Shown: positions 45,298 to 54,600 of the stretch, one piece after another | Position numbering within the stretch: position 1 is the first letter of the stretch | How the letters are laid out: each line of letters begins with the position of its first letter | Assembly: GCF_019977275.1 (NCBI RefSeq) | Contig: NZ_AP024650.1 | Span: 620,001 to 684,000, forward strand | DNA length: 64,000 bases | Direction: 5' to 3' | Origin: Arthrobacter sp. StoSoilB19 | GTDB taxonomy: Bacteria > Actinomycetota > Actinomycetes > Actinomycetales > Micrococcaceae | Notes under the pieces: generated by a model | Seen by the model: only the letters and a program-made list of their open reading frames with translations | Databases searched by the model: none | Told to the model about the DNA's origin: nothing | Made by a program: the position numbers and the translations under genes

Positions 45298-46584
45298 ATG
45301 AATCACACAACTTCCGCTGCAGCGCCGCAGCGCACGGCCGCCCCCACCTCGGGCGCAGGCCTTTCCGGGTTCCCCCGGCGTTCCGTACTTGCCGTCCTGG
45401 TGTGCTGGCTGCTGGTCGTTTTCGACGGCTACGACCTGATCGTCTACGGCACCGTCCAGGGCTCACTCATCAGCGACACCGGCTGGGGCCTGACCAAGGC
45501 CACGGCCGGGACCATCGGGTCCATGGCCTTTGTCGGCATGATGATTGGAGCGGTCTTTGCCGGCCGTATGTCCGATACCTGGGGCCGGCGGCGCACCATC
45601 ATCGGCTGCGCCATCGTTTTTTCCGCGTTCACCATCCTTTGCGCCTTTGCCCCCAATGCGCCGGTCTTCGGCGGCCTCCGCCTGCTGGCCGGCATCGGAC
45701 TGGGGGGCCTGGTGCCCTCTGCCAACGCTTTGGTGGCCGAACTCGTGCCGGAAAAATGGCGGTCAACCATCGCCACCCTGATGATGTCCGGCGTTCCCAT
45801 CGGCGGCTCCCTCGCCGCGCTGGTGGGCATACCGCTGATTCCGGCCTTCGGCTGGCCCATCATGTTCCTCGTGGCCGTCGTCGCCCTGGTGGTGGTGATC
45901 CCGCTGGGGTTCCGCTACCTGCCGGAAACACTGGCACCCAAGACAACCGGCGGCAGCACCGCGAAGGAGTCCGTGGGATTCGGCTCCCTGCTCCGGGCGC
46001 CTTACCTCGGCACCAGCCTGCTGTTTGCCATCGGCACCCTGGTGACCCTGTTCGCCTGGTACGGGCTGGGCACCTGGCTGCCCAACCTGATGCAGCTGGC
46101 CGGGTACAACCTTGGCTCCGCCCTGACGTTCGCGCTGGCGCTCAACCTCGGCGCCGTGGCGGGCTCGGTGCTGACCGCCTGGGCCGGCACAAGGTTCGGG
46201 CCCATCCCCACGGCGATTGCGGCAGCGGCGGTGGCCGCCGTCGCCCTGGTGGTCCTGGTGTCCGGGCCGCCCGTCGCCGTCGTCTATTTCATGCTGGTGC
46301 TGGCCGGCGTGGGAACGCACGGCACCCAGTGCCTGATTATCGCGGCCGTGGCCAGCCACTATCCGGCACACCTCCGCGGTACTGCCCTTGGCTGGGCACT
46401 CGGCGTGGGCCGCATCGGGGCAGTGGCCGCACCGCAGGCCGGCGGGCTCCTGCTCGCAGCGGGCCTGGGCGTCAACTCAAACTTCCTGGCGTTTGCCGGA
46501 GCAGCCGCCGCAGCAGCAGTCCTGCTCGCAGCAGTCGGCATCAAAATCAAGAAATCAACAGCAGTAGGAGTTTCCAATGTCTAA
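45298..46584 (+). CDS. MFS transporter, aromatic acid:H+ symporter (AAHS) type
   Basis: A 428-residue twelve-helix permease. DGYDLIVYGT in the first helix and GRMSDTWGRRRT in the loop after helix 2 are AAHS marks (as in PcaK, GenK and MhbT). It probably imports 3-hydroxybenzoate or gentisate. ATG at 45298 with AGTGGTGGG upstream. It overlaps the following hydroxylase gene by eight bases. Confidence 0.88.
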   Translation: MNHTTSAAAPQRTAAPTSGAGLSGFPRRSVLAVLVCWLLVVFDGYDLIVYGTVQGSLISDTGWGLTKATAGTIGSMAFVGMMIGAVFAGRMSDTWGRRRTIIGCAIVFSAFTILCAFAPNAPVFGGLRLLAGIGLGGLVPSANALVAELVPEKWRSTIATLMMSGVPIGGSLAALVGIPLIPAFGWPIMFLVAVVALVVVIPLGFRYLPETLAPKTTGGSTAKESVGFGSLLRAPYLGTSLLFAIGTLVTLFAWYGLGTWLPNLMQLAGYNLGSALTFALALNLGAVAGSVLTAWAGTRFGPIPTAIAAAAVAAVALVVLVSGPPVAVVYFMLVLAGVGTHGTQCLIIAAVASHYPAHLRGTALGWALGVGRIGAVAAPQAGGLLLAAGLGVNSNFLAFAGAAAAAAVLLAAVGIKIKKSTAVGVSNV

Positions 46585-47836
46585 CGTCAAAGCGTCCACC
46601 GACGTCCTCGTGGTGGGCGGCGGCATGGCCGGGCTTGCCGGAGCGCTGGCGCTTCGCGAAAACGGCGCCGGCGTCACCCTGGTTGAAGTGGCACCGGCCT
46701 TCGGTGAAGTGGGTGCGGGCCTGCAGATGGCCCCCAACGCATCCCGCGTCCTGAAGCGCTGGGGCCTGCTGGAGAAGGCGCTGGAAATTGGCGTCCAGCC
46801 CAAGCACCTGGTGTTCCGCGACGCCATCACCGGCGAGGAGCTGACCCGCCAGACCCTGGGCGGTGAGTTCGAGGAGCGCTATGGCGCCCCCTACGTCGTC
46901 ATCCACCGCAGCGACCTGCACCGGATCCTGCTCGAAGCCTGCCAGGAAGCCGGCGTCACCCTGGTGAACGACGTCCTGGTGCAGAAGGTGGAAACCGACG
47001 GCGACCGGGCCCGCGCTTACGCCGCCAAGGGCGAGGTCTTTGAAGCCGACGCCATCCTGGCTGCGGACGGGCTCAAGTCCACCTTGCGCGGCACCGTTGC
47101 CAATGACGGTCCGGTGAATTCGGCCTACGTGGCGTACCGCGGAACCGTGCCCATCACCGAGGAGACCCCGGCCGCGGACCTGGAGGACGTCATCGTCTAC
47201 CTGGGACCGGACTGCCACCTGGTCCAGTACCCGCTGCGCAAGGGCCAGCTGCTCAACACCGTGGCGGTGTTCAAGTCCCCGTCCTTCGAGCGCGGCGAAG
47301 AGCAGTACGGCGGCGTGGACGAGCTCGAGGCAGCCTATAAGGACTGCGTCCCCGCTGTGCAGGAAGCCCTGAAGAACCTGGCCACCGGCATCCGCTGGCC
47401 CATGTACGACCGCGACCCCATCGAGAACTGGGTTTCCGGCCGCATGGCACTCATCGGCGACGCCGCCCACCCGATGCTGCAGTACCTGGCCCAGGGTGCC
47501 TGCCAGGCGCTGGAGGACGCGGCAGTCCTGCAGGACGTGGCCCGCGAAAAGGTCTTCACGCCCGAGGGCATCGACGCCGGCGCCTGGGAAGCTGCCTTCC
47601 GCGGGTTCAACGAAGCCCGCGCCGCGCGGACGGCCCGAGTGCAGCGCACCGCCCGGATCTGGGGCGAGTCCTGGCACGTGGGCGGCGTGGCACGCGTCCT
47701 GCGGAACATGCTGTTCAAGAGCCGCGGCGACAACAACTTCCAGTACAACGACTGGCTGTACGGGCGCGGTGAGCCGGGCGTTCCCGCGGAGGTTCCGGCC
47801 GGGGTTCCGGCGGGGTCCAGGCTGGTGGAAGCCTAA
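46577..47836 (+). CDS. FAD-dependent 3-hydroxybenzoate 6-monooxygenase
   Basis: Hydroxylates 3-hydroxybenzoate to gentisate with NADH and O2. 419 residues with the GxGxxG site VVGGGMAGLAGALALRENG, the DG motif ADGLKSTLRG near residue 160, and IGDAAHPMLQYLAQGACQALEDA, the class A flavoprotein GD motif. The next steps of the gentisate path are encoded beside it, which favours 3-hydroxybenzoate over salicylate as substrate. Salicylate 5-hydroxylase is normally a multi-component Rieske enzyme, which is not found here. Confidence 0.88.
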   Translation: MSNVKASTDVLVVGGGMAGLAGALALRENGAGVTLVEVAPAFGEVGAGLQMAPNASRVLKRWGLLEKALEIGVQPKHLVFRDAITGEELTRQTLGGEFEERYGAPYVVIHRSDLHRILLEACQEAGVTLVNDVLVQKVETDGDRARAYAAKGEVFEADAILAADGLKSTLRGTVANDGPVNSAYVAYRGTVPITEETPAADLEDVIVYLGPDCHLVQYPLRKGQLLNTVAVFKSPSFERGEEQYGGVDELEAAYKDCVPAVQEALKNLATGIRWPMYDRDPIENWVSGRMALIGDAAHPMLQYLAQGACQALEDAAVLQDVAREKVFTPEGIDAGAWEAAFRGFNEARAARTARVQRTARIWGESWHVGGVARVLRNMLFKSRGDNNFQYNDWLYGRGEPGVPAEVPAGVPAGSRLVEA

Positions 47837-47851
47837 GCACTGATTTTCCAG

Positions 47852-47896
47852 GGCGGGCGTACGACGGCGGGTGGCTCCCGCCGTCGTACGCCCGCC
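47852..47896. terminator. Perfect 20-bp stem between convergent operons
   Basis: 47852-47871 and 47877-47896 are perfectly complementary over 20 bp, around the loop TGGCT. It begins 15 bp after the hydroxylase stop and lies between this operon and the convergent LacI gene. No T run follows, so it may be a bidirectional structural terminator. Confidence 0.7.
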
Positions 47897-47978
47897 GGAG
47901 CGGCCCCCACCTGGACCCGCGCCAGCGGGGCCTTTCCAGGCAGGAAGTCGTTGACGCCATCGCCCGCCGCGGACGTCC

Positions 47979-48001
47979 GGGGGGGGGGGGGGGGGGGGGG
48001 G
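47979..48001. repeat. Homopolymer of 23 guanines
   Basis: Twenty-three consecutive G residues between the hydroxylase gene and the LacI gene, 17 bp from the LacI stop codon. No such run occurs elsewhere in the window. It could be a true slippage tract, a G-quadruplex former, or an assembly or cloning artefact. Confidence 0.9.
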
Positions 48002-48017
48002 AATGAGCCTCGCCTTC

Positions 48018-49070
48018 CTATAGTCGTGCAGGGCCTGTGGACTCCCGGATGGTCAAGTGGGTGGGCATGACCGCCAGCTGCCGGGCGGCTCTTCCCGCCA
48101 GCGGGTTGAGCTGGGCCAGCAGCATGGACACCGCCACCCGGCCGGCCTGTTCGATGGGACTTGAAATGGTGGTCAGGGGCGGGTTGCAGAAGTCCGCGCC
48201 GAAGATGTCATCGGACCCGATGATGCTCATGTCCTCCGGGACGCGGATGCCGCGGGCCTGGAGGCGCTGGAGCATGCCGATGGCCAACAGGTCGTTGAAG
48301 ACGATGCAGGCAGTGGCACCCGTCCTGACCGCCGCGTCTGCCGCGGCAGCCCCCGACGTCGTCTTCGGGGTGTAGGGCCCGATCCGGTGGACCTCCATAC
48401 CGCGCCGTTTCGCGTCCTCCTCGAAGACCTTCCACCGCATCTGGTTTGACCACGACGTGGGTGGTCCGGCGACGTAGCAGACCTTGTGGTGGCCCAGGGA
48501 GGCCAGGTGTTCCAGGGCCTGGATGATGGCCGACGGCGTATCGATCATGACCGTGGGAGCGCTCGTGGAGGCGCGGTTGAAGGTGACCAGGGGCTGCGTC
48601 CGCGAGACCTCCGCCAGCTGGGCGTCCGTCAGGCGGGAGGCAGCGAGAATGAAACCGTCGGCGGATTTGCGCATCTTGTGCAATGCATCGAGTTCCACCT
48701 CGTTGGATTCTTCAGTGTCCACCAGCAGCTGGGTGTAACCGGCTGCCTTGAGCTGGTGCTGCGTGCCCCGGATGATGTCGAAATAGAACGGGTTGGTGAT
48801 ATCGGGCACCAGCACCGCCACGGCGTTGGTGCGCCCCGAACTGAGTCCCCGCGCCTGGGAGCTCGGCACGTAGTTCAGCTCCGCGGCTGCCTCTTCGATC
48901 CGCTGCCGGGTCCTCGCATTGACCCGGTCCGGCCGCGACAGGGCACGTGACACCGTGGAGGTGGCCACTCCGGCCAGTTCCGCCACGTCGCGGATGGTGG
49001 GCGGCCGGTTTGCACCGGCGTTAAGGTCTAGCGCACCGCGCGTGGTGGCTTCGACGGGTAGATCAGCCAT
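48018..49070 (-). CDS. LacI-family regulator of the hexuronate/glycoside locus
   Basis: A 350-residue regulator: N-terminal PTIRDVAELAGVATSTVSRALSRPDRVNARTRQRIEEAAAELNYVPS is the LacI helix-turn-helix and hinge, followed by a periplasmic-binding-protein-like ligand domain (VAVLVPDITNPFYFDIIRG). ATG at 49070 follows AGGAAAGG. Divergent from the ABC operon and near two matching operator arrays at 49164-49187 and 58404-58427, it is the obvious candidate to bind both. The ligand, perhaps a uronate intermediate, is unknown. Confidence 0.9.
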   Translation of the reverse strand: MADLPVEATTRGALDLNAGANRPPTIRDVAELAGVATSTVSRALSRPDRVNARTRQRIEEAAAELNYVPSSQARGLSSGRTNAVAVLVPDITNPFYFDIIRGTQHQLKAAGYTQLLVDTEESNEVELDALHKMRKSADGFILAASRLTDAQLAEVSRTQPLVTFNRASTSAPTVMIDTPSAIIQALEHLASLGHHKVCYVAGPPTSWSNQMRWKVFEEDAKRRGMEVHRIGPYTPKTTSGAAAADAAVRTGATACIVFNDLLAIGMLQRLQARGIRVPEDMSIIGSDDIFGADFCNPPLTTISSPIEQAGRVAVSMLLAQLNPLAGRAARQLAVMPTHLTIRESTGPARL

Positions 49071-49163
49071 GACGCTGGACCTTTCCTCGCTGGCTGGACG
49101 AACCGTCGTCGACAATTAACGCCGGCGAGGCCCCTGACTCTGTGCCTTAATCCCACCATTTTT

Positions 49164-49212
49164 GGCAACTTTTGGCAACCGCTTGCCGGAGTTGTTGCAT
49201 CCTTCCTAGACT
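49164..49212 (+). promoter_or_regulatory. ABC operon promoter with LacI operator array
   Basis: GGCAA at 49164-49168 and 49174-49178, ten bp apart, then inverted TTGCC at 49183-49187, which is part of the -35 TTGCCG; -10 TAGACT is 18 bp further at 49207-49212. The same arrangement recurs at 58404-58452. LacI-type repressors bind such GGCAA-N4-TTGCC sites. Confidence 0.75.
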
Positions 49213-49287
49213 GGCATTCGAGTCGCCTGCAGTGATTTCCGCCACAGGACGGATGTGGCCATGTGGGTGTCCTAGAGGAGAAAAACA

Positions 49288-50649
49288 ATGAGGTTTAAAT
49301 CGACTACTGGGCTTGCGGCGATTGTTACGGCTGCAGCACTGGCCCTGACCGGTTGCGGTTCGGGTTCCGGGACCGGTGGGGGAGGGTCCACGAATGCGGA
49401 CGGCAAAGTGGACGGGACGGGCAAGACGCTGAACGTCCTGACTGGCGTTCTCAGCCAATACCCCGAGCAGCAGAAACAGTGGCAGAGCGATATTGCCGCC
49501 AAGTTCAAGGCTGAAACCGGGGCCGACGTGAAGTTTGAAACCTTCGCCTCGGCCAACGACGAGCTCACCCGCATCCAGACTTCCGTGGTCTCCGGCCAGG
49601 GGCCGGATGTCTACGGACTCGGCACCACCTTCACCCCCACGGCCTATGCCACCAAGGCCTTCGTCACCCTCTCGGATGACGACTGGAAGAAGGTTGGCGG
49701 CAAGGACCGCTTCAACCAGGCTGCCCTCGGTATTTCCGGCCCGGACAAGGACCACCAGGCCGGCATCCCCTTCGTCAGCCGCCCGTTCGTGATGGCGTAC
49801 AACAAGGACCTGCTCGCCGCGGCCGGCATTGACAAGCCCGCAACCAGCTGGGACGAGCTCGCAGCCCAGGCCAAGAAGATGACCAAGGCTGATACCTATG
49901 GCATCGCCACGGGCTACAAGGACAACTATGACCCCTGGAAGTTCATCTGGGCCATGGCCGTCCAGGCCGGAAACCCGTTGGTCGACGGTAACAAGCTCAA
50001 GATGGACGACCCCACCGTCAAGAAGGCCTACCAGACGTACTTCGGCTGGTTGACCCAGGACAAGGTCGTTGACCCTGCTTCCGTCGGCTGGAGCAACAGC
50101 AACGCCGTGGCGGCCTTCGCCAGCGGCAAGGCCGGCTACCTGATGATGACCACCTCCAGCTCCATCCCCACCCTGGACAAGTCCGCAGTTGCCGGGAAGT
50201 ACGAGTACGCCCTGATGCCCACGGTCGCACCGGGCGAGACGCAGTCCAAGTCCGATGGCGAGGCCGCCAGCATCCTCTCGGGCGACAACCTGGTGGTGGC
50301 TGATTACTCCAAGCAGAAGGACCTTGCCTTCGCCTACATCAAACTGATCACTTCCAAGGACGAGCAGTTGAACTACCAGAAGACCTTCGGCGACCTGCCT
50401 GCAAACGCCGAAGCCCTGGCCGCTCTGACAGACCCCAAGCTCAAGCCGGTGGCTGACGCCGCCGCCAAGTCCAAGGCCACACCGTTCACTGGCGCCTGGG
50501 GCGATATCCAGCTCGGCCTCCTCAACGTCACCGTGCAGTCGATCCCGGACCTGGCCGCGGGCAAGGTGGACGAGTCAGCACTCGAACAAAGGATCAAGGA
50601 CGCCCAGAACAAGGGCCAGGCTTCCCTGGACCGGGCCTCCAAAGGATAG
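49288..50649 (+). CDS. ABC sugar transporter, extracellular solute-binding lipoprotein
   Basis: A 453-residue family 1 binding protein. Signal peptide MRFKSTTGLAAIVTAAALALTGCGSGSG with lipobox LTGC; mature part starts with a Gly/Ser linker. YPEQQKQWQSDIAAKFKAETGADVKFE is the standard first strand and helix. It delivers a sugar or glycoside to the two permeases encoded next. Ligand is unknown; cluster content suggests a uronate or uronide. Confidence 0.88.
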   Translation: MRFKSTTGLAAIVTAAALALTGCGSGSGTGGGGSTNADGKVDGTGKTLNVLTGVLSQYPEQQKQWQSDIAAKFKAETGADVKFETFASANDELTRIQTSVVSGQGPDVYGLGTTFTPTAYATKAFVTLSDDDWKKVGGKDRFNQAALGISGPDKDHQAGIPFVSRPFVMAYNKDLLAAAGIDKPATSWDELAAQAKKMTKADTYGIATGYKDNYDPWKFIWAMAVQAGNPLVDGNKLKMDDPTVKKAYQTYFGWLTQDKVVDPASVGWSNSNAVAAFASGKAGYLMMTTSSSIPTLDKSAVAGKYEYALMPTVAPGETQSKSDGEAASILSGDNLVVADYSKQKDLAFAYIKLITSKDEQLNYQKTFGDLPANAEALAALTDPKLKPVADAAAKSKATPFTGAWGDIQLGLLNVTVQSIPDLAAGKVDESALEQRIKDAQNKGQASLDRASKG

Positions 50650-50655
50650 GTTCTG

Positions 50656-51666
50656 ATGTCAACCGACGCCTCTCATGAAGTCCGGCCTGCGGTGGATTCC
50701 GCCGCGGGCCGGGCGCCCCGCGATTCACACGACGCCGGGCAACAGCCCGGCCACCAGGGCGGCCTGCGCCGCAAGGGAATGAGCGAACGCAACCGGCCGC
50801 TCTGGATGCTGATCCCGGGTGGGGTCCTGATGATCATCATCATCGTGGTCCCGCTGCTGCTGGGCATCTACATGTCCGTCCTCAACCTGGACCAGTACAC
50901 CCTGCGGAAATGGATCAGTGCGCCGCTCATCGGAGCCGAAAACTTCGTTGAAGCGGTGACGGCATCGCCCTTGCTGCACGCCGTCTGGCTCAGTGTCAGC
51001 TACTCGCTGCTGGCCATGGTGGTGACGCTGCCGCTGGGCATCGCCGCCGCGGTGGCCACGCAGAACGCGTTCAAGGGCCGGGCAGTGATCCGCTCGGTCT
51101 TCCTCATCCCGTACGTCCTCCCATCCTTCGTGGTGGCCACCGTCTGGCGCACCATGCTCCAGCCCGGCGGGATCGTGGACGAGGCCTTGGCCACCGTGGG
51201 GATCCACGTGGGGCTGTGGCTCAACGGCCCGCAGACCTTTTGGACGCTGGTACTGGTCCAGATCTGGGCATCGTGGCCGTTCATCTACCTGCTGGCCCTG
51301 TCCGGCCTGCAGTCGGTGGACCATGAGGTGCACGAAGCGTCGGCACTCGACGGTGCGCTGTGGTGGAACAAGCTCCGGTACGTGGTGTTCCCGTACTTGA
51401 AGGGCCCGCTGGCTCTGGCCTTCCTGATCGGGATGCTGCACCACATCAACAACTTCACCCTCCCGTTCGTGCTGTTCGGCGTCCCTGCGCCGGCCGACGT
51501 CGAAGTCCTCCCCATCCTGACCTACGTCACCAGCTTCCAGAGCTTCCGCTTTGGACTCAGCGCCGCAATGGCCTTCATTTCCCTGGTGCTGATCGCCATT
51601 CCGCTGTTCGTCTACCTCCGTGCCGTCAAGCTTGACGACGCCGAAACACCAGGAGCGAAGAAATGA
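50656..51666 (+). CDS. ABC sugar transporter permease 1 (MalF-type)
   Basis: 336 residues, six membrane helices. The EAA loop EVHEASALDGALWWNKLRYVVFPYLKGP faces the ATPase. A hydrophilic tail of about 40 residues at the N terminus precedes the first helix (LWMLIPGGVLMIIIIVVPLLLG); the real start may be the downstream ATG before SERNRPLW. Gap of 6 bp to the binding-protein gene; overlaps the next gene by four bases. Confidence 0.9.
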   Translation: MSTDASHEVRPAVDSAAGRAPRDSHDAGQQPGHQGGLRRKGMSERNRPLWMLIPGGVLMIIIIVVPLLLGIYMSVLNLDQYTLRKWISAPLIGAENFVEAVTASPLLHAVWLSVSYSLLAMVVTLPLGIAAAVATQNAFKGRAVIRSVFLIPYVLPSFVVATVWRTMLQPGGIVDEALATVGIHVGLWLNGPQTFWTLVLVQIWASWPFIYLLALSGLQSVDHEVHEASALDGALWWNKLRYVVFPYLKGPLALAFLIGMLHHINNFTLPFVLFGVPAPADVEVLPILTYVTSFQSFRFGLSAAMAFISLVLIAIPLFVYLRAVKLDDAETPGAKK

Positions 51667-52586
51667 GCACCACGACAGCCACCCGGCGGAGTGCGTCAAC
51701 CGTTGATGTTGACCGTCCGGGCTCGCACCGCCAGCATGAGGTGCTCCGGCTCCTTCCGGGCCCCCTGCTGGTCATCATCCTGGTATTCCTCGGCGCACTT
51801 GTCCTGATCCCTGTGCTGTACATCTTCCTGGCTTCGGTGAACTCGGACATCGGGGTGGCCAATGGCGAGTTCTGGCCGTCCTCAGTCACATTCGATAACT
51901 ACTCGAAGATTTGGACCAGCGTTGGCCTGGCCACCGGCCTCACCAACAGCGTCCTGGTGGCGGGAGCAACCGCGGTGGTCTCCGCAGCGATGTCCATCTC
52001 CACTGCGTTCGTCCTGGTCCGCTACAGCTTCCGCGGCAGGCTGACCATCCTCCGCGGGCTGCTGGCACTGCAGTCGGTGCCCGGAACCCTCATGGTGCTG
52101 CCGGTCTTCGTCCTGTTTTCCTCGGCGGCAACCTACCTCGGCATACAGGTGATCGGAACCCAGTGGGGCCTGTTCGTGACCTACCTCACCTTCGCCATGC
52201 CGTTCTCCACCTGGGTGATGGTCACCTACCTTCGCGGGCTTCCCAAGGAACTTGAAGAAGCAGCACGGATCGACGGCGCGTCCCACCTTGGCGTCCTGTT
52301 CCGGATCATCCTTCCGCTGAGCTGGCCCGGCATTGTGGTTTCGGGCATCTTCGCCTTCCTGCTGGGCTGGAATGACGTGTTGTTCGCCTCGGTGATGACC
52401 CGCCCGGAAAGCCAGACGGCCGCCGTCGCACTCCAAATCTTTGGTGCTTCGCAGGAAGGCGGCGCCATTCCGTTCTACGGCCAGATGATGGCGGCGGCAT
52501 TGGTTTGCGCCGCTCCTGTGGTCATTCTTTACCTGATTTTCCAGCGTTACCTAGTAGGCGGGCTCACCGCCGGAGGAGTTAAATAA
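51663..52586 (+). CDS. ABC sugar transporter permease 2 (MalG-type)
   Basis: 307 residues, six membrane helices, EAA loop ELEEAARIDGASHLGVLFRIILPLSWPG. The start codon overlaps the stop of permease 1 (ATGA). No ATP-binding gene is found in the locus, so the importer must use an ATPase encoded elsewhere, as in many actinobacteria with a shared MsmK/MsiK. Confidence 0.9.
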   Translation: MSTTTATRRSASTVDVDRPGSHRQHEVLRLLPGPLLVIILVFLGALVLIPVLYIFLASVNSDIGVANGEFWPSSVTFDNYSKIWTSVGLATGLTNSVLVAGATAVVSAAMSISTAFVLVRYSFRGRLTILRGLLALQSVPGTLMVLPVFVLFSSAATYLGIQVIGTQWGLFVTYLTFAMPFSTWVMVTYLRGLPKELEEAARIDGASHLGVLFRIILPLSWPGIVVSGIFAFLLGWNDVLFASVMTRPESQTAAVALQIFGASQEGGAIPFYGQMMAAALVCAAPVVILYLIFQRYLVGGLTAGGVK

Positions 52587-52588
52587 CC

Positions 52589-53437
52589 ATGGTTTCGACC
52601 ACCCAGGTCACGTGGCAGCTGTCAGGCTTCGGCGACGAAATCGACGACGACCCAGCGGTCCAGATAGCAGTGCTGCAGGCCCTCGGCGCCAACCACATTG
52701 AAGTCCGCAGCGCCTGGGGCACCAACATCGTGGACCTGAGCGATGAACAGCTCCAGTCCCTGGCGTCCCTGCTGGCGGAGAAGGGCATGAAGGTCTCCGC
52801 CGTCGCTTCCCCCATTGGCAAGGTGGACGTCAGCCTGCCGGTGGAGCACGAGGTGGAACGGCTGCGCCGGGCGGTCAACGCCGCCAAGGTCCTGGACGCC
52901 AGGTACATCCGCATCTTCTCCTTCTACTACGGCGAGTCCGTGCAGGTCGAGTCCATCCGCGATGCCGTCATCGAACGCATGCGGGCGCTCGCCGATGTGG
53001 CTGCGGAAGCGGGCGTGATCCTGCTGCACGAGAACGAGAAAGACATTTTCGGTGACGTACCAGACCGCGTCCTGGACATCATCGAAACCGTCAACTCGCC
53101 CGCGCTGAAGGTGGCATGGGATGCCGCGAACTTCGTCCAGGTGGGGGTCAAGCCCTTCGATGAGGGATACGCCAAACTGCGTCCGCACCTTGAGTACCTG
53201 CAGGTCAAGGACGCACTGTTTGAAAACGGCCACGTGGTGCCGGCAGGTGAAGGCGACGGGGATGTGCTCCGCACCGTGGAGGCCCTGAAGGCAGACGGGT
53301 ACCAGGGCTTCGCCTCCCTGGAGCCGCACCTCGCCGGTGCCCACGGACTGGGCGGTTTCTCCGGCCCCACCGCGTTCGGCATCGCAGCACGCGCCTTTGC
53401 AAAAGTCACCGCAGAAGCAGGAGTCCAGACCGCATGA
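52589..53437 (+). CDS. Sugar-phosphate isomerase/epimerase-like TIM-barrel protein 1
   Basis: 282 residues of the AP-endonuclease-2/xylose-isomerase-like fold (SGFGDEIDDDPAVQIAVLQALGANHIEVRSAWGTNI). Metal ligands are suggested by Glu in LLHENEKDIF, Asp in AWDAANF, and Glu in SLEPHLAG. In this position, before a Gfo/Idh dehydrogenase, it may be an isomerase or a lyase acting on an oxidised sugar. Its stop overlaps the next gene by four bases. Which reaction it does is unproven. Confidence 0.82.
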   Translation: MVSTTQVTWQLSGFGDEIDDDPAVQIAVLQALGANHIEVRSAWGTNIVDLSDEQLQSLASLLAEKGMKVSAVASPIGKVDVSLPVEHEVERLRRAVNAAKVLDARYIRIFSFYYGESVQVESIRDAVIERMRALADVAAEAGVILLHENEKDIFGDVPDRVLDIIETVNSPALKVAWDAANFVQVGVKPFDEGYAKLRPHLEYLQVKDALFENGHVVPAGEGDGDVLRTVEALKADGYQGFASLEPHLAGAHGLGGFSGPTAFGIAARAFAKVTAEAGVQTA

Positions 53438-54597
53438 GCACCCTTAACGTAGCCATCACCGGATGCGGCGTCATCGGGCGCACCCACGCCGTAGCCCTCG
53501 AGGCATTTCCGGAAGCCCGGATCGTGGCACTGGTGGATGCCATCCCGGCCGCCGCCGAGGCCCTGGCGGACTTTATCGAACAGCGCGGCGGCCAGAGGCC
53601 GGCGCTCTACAGCACACAGACGGAGGCCTTTGCGGCTGAGGACATCGATCTTGTGGCCCTGGCCACCCCCAGCGGCCTCCACATCCAGCAGGGCCTGGAA
53701 GTCCTGGCCGCCGGTAAGCACGTGGTGATCGAAAAGCCACTCGACGTTGACCTCACCCGGGCCCAGGAAATCGAAGCCGCAGCCAAGGAAGCGGCCAGCA
53801 AGGGGATTGTTGCCTCGGTGATCAGCCAGCACCGGTTTGACCAGTCAAGCGTCGCCGTTGCCGACGCTGTGGCCAAAGGACGTTTCGGGCGGCTGACGTC
53901 CGCCATCGCTTCCGTGGCTTGGTGGCGCAGCCAGGGGTACTACGACTCCGGCGACTGGCGCGGCACCTGGGCCATGGACGGCGGCGGTGCGCTGATGAAC
54001 CAGGGCGTCCACACGGTGGACCTGCTGCTGTGGTTCATGGGACGCCCCGTTGAGATCCATGCGCACACCGCCAGGCTTGCGCACGAACGCATCGAGGTGG
54101 AAGACACCGCCGTTGCCACCATCACCTTCGAAAACGGCGGCCTGGCCGTCCTGCACGCCACCACCGCTGCCTACCCGGGGCTGACCGTACGCGTCCAGCT
54201 CATGGGGTCCGAGGGCTCGGCGGTGGTGGACAACGACCGGCTGCAGTACTTCCACAGCAAGGACGCGGGCGGCGAGTCCGCGGACATGGGCCTTCAGGGC
54301 GGGGGCAACCAGGCGGAACAGGAACTGGCCAAATACCCCGAGGAGGACTACAAGGCCGCGGACCCCACCGTGTATCCGGCCGGCCACGTCCGGCAGTACC
54401 GGGACATCCTGGGCGCCATCGCCGGTGGGCGGCAGGCCGGCGTCACCGTCAGCGACGCCGTCAACGCACTCGCCGCGGTGCGTTCCGTCTACGTTTCGGC
54501 CACGCTTGGCCAGCCCGTCCTCTTCGACGATGTCCTGGCCGGCAAGTACAACGACCTCGAAGTCCGCACCGGCGGCACTTCGGCAGAAAGCGCCTGA
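53434..54597 (+). CDS. Gfo/Idh/MocA-family oxidoreductase
   Basis: 387 residues. N-terminal Rossmann fold LNVAITGCGVIGRTHAVALEAFPEARIVALVDA binds NAD(P), EKPLDVDL carries the catalytic lysine, and the C-terminal alpha/beta domain binds the substrate. This family oxidises hydroxyls of inositols, sugars and glycosides, often at C3. Between two TIM-barrel genes, it would fit an oxidation step followed by isomerisation or elimination. Substrate unknown. Confidence 0.87.
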   Translation: MSTLNVAITGCGVIGRTHAVALEAFPEARIVALVDAIPAAAEALADFIEQRGGQRPALYSTQTEAFAAEDIDLVALATPSGLHIQQGLEVLAAGKHVVIEKPLDVDLTRAQEIEAAAKEAASKGIVASVISQHRFDQSSVAVADAVAKGRFGRLTSAIASVAWWRSQGYYDSGDWRGTWAMDGGGALMNQGVHTVDLLLWFMGRPVEIHAHTARLAHERIEVEDTAVATITFENGGLAVLHATTAAYPGLTVRVQLMGSEGSAVVDNDRLQYFHSKDAGGESADMGLQGGGNQAEQELAKYPEEDYKAADPTVYPAGHVRQYRDILGAIAGGRQAGVTVSDAVNALAAVRSVYVSATLGQPVLFDDVLAGKYNDLEVRTGGTSAESA

Positions 54598-54600
54598 GCC

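Noticed and set aside
47900..47978. Possible gene remnant between the hairpin and the G run
   Set aside because: One frame on the minus strand reads DGVNDFLPGKAPLARVQVGA, which is peptide-like, but it is short, has no start and no recognisable family.
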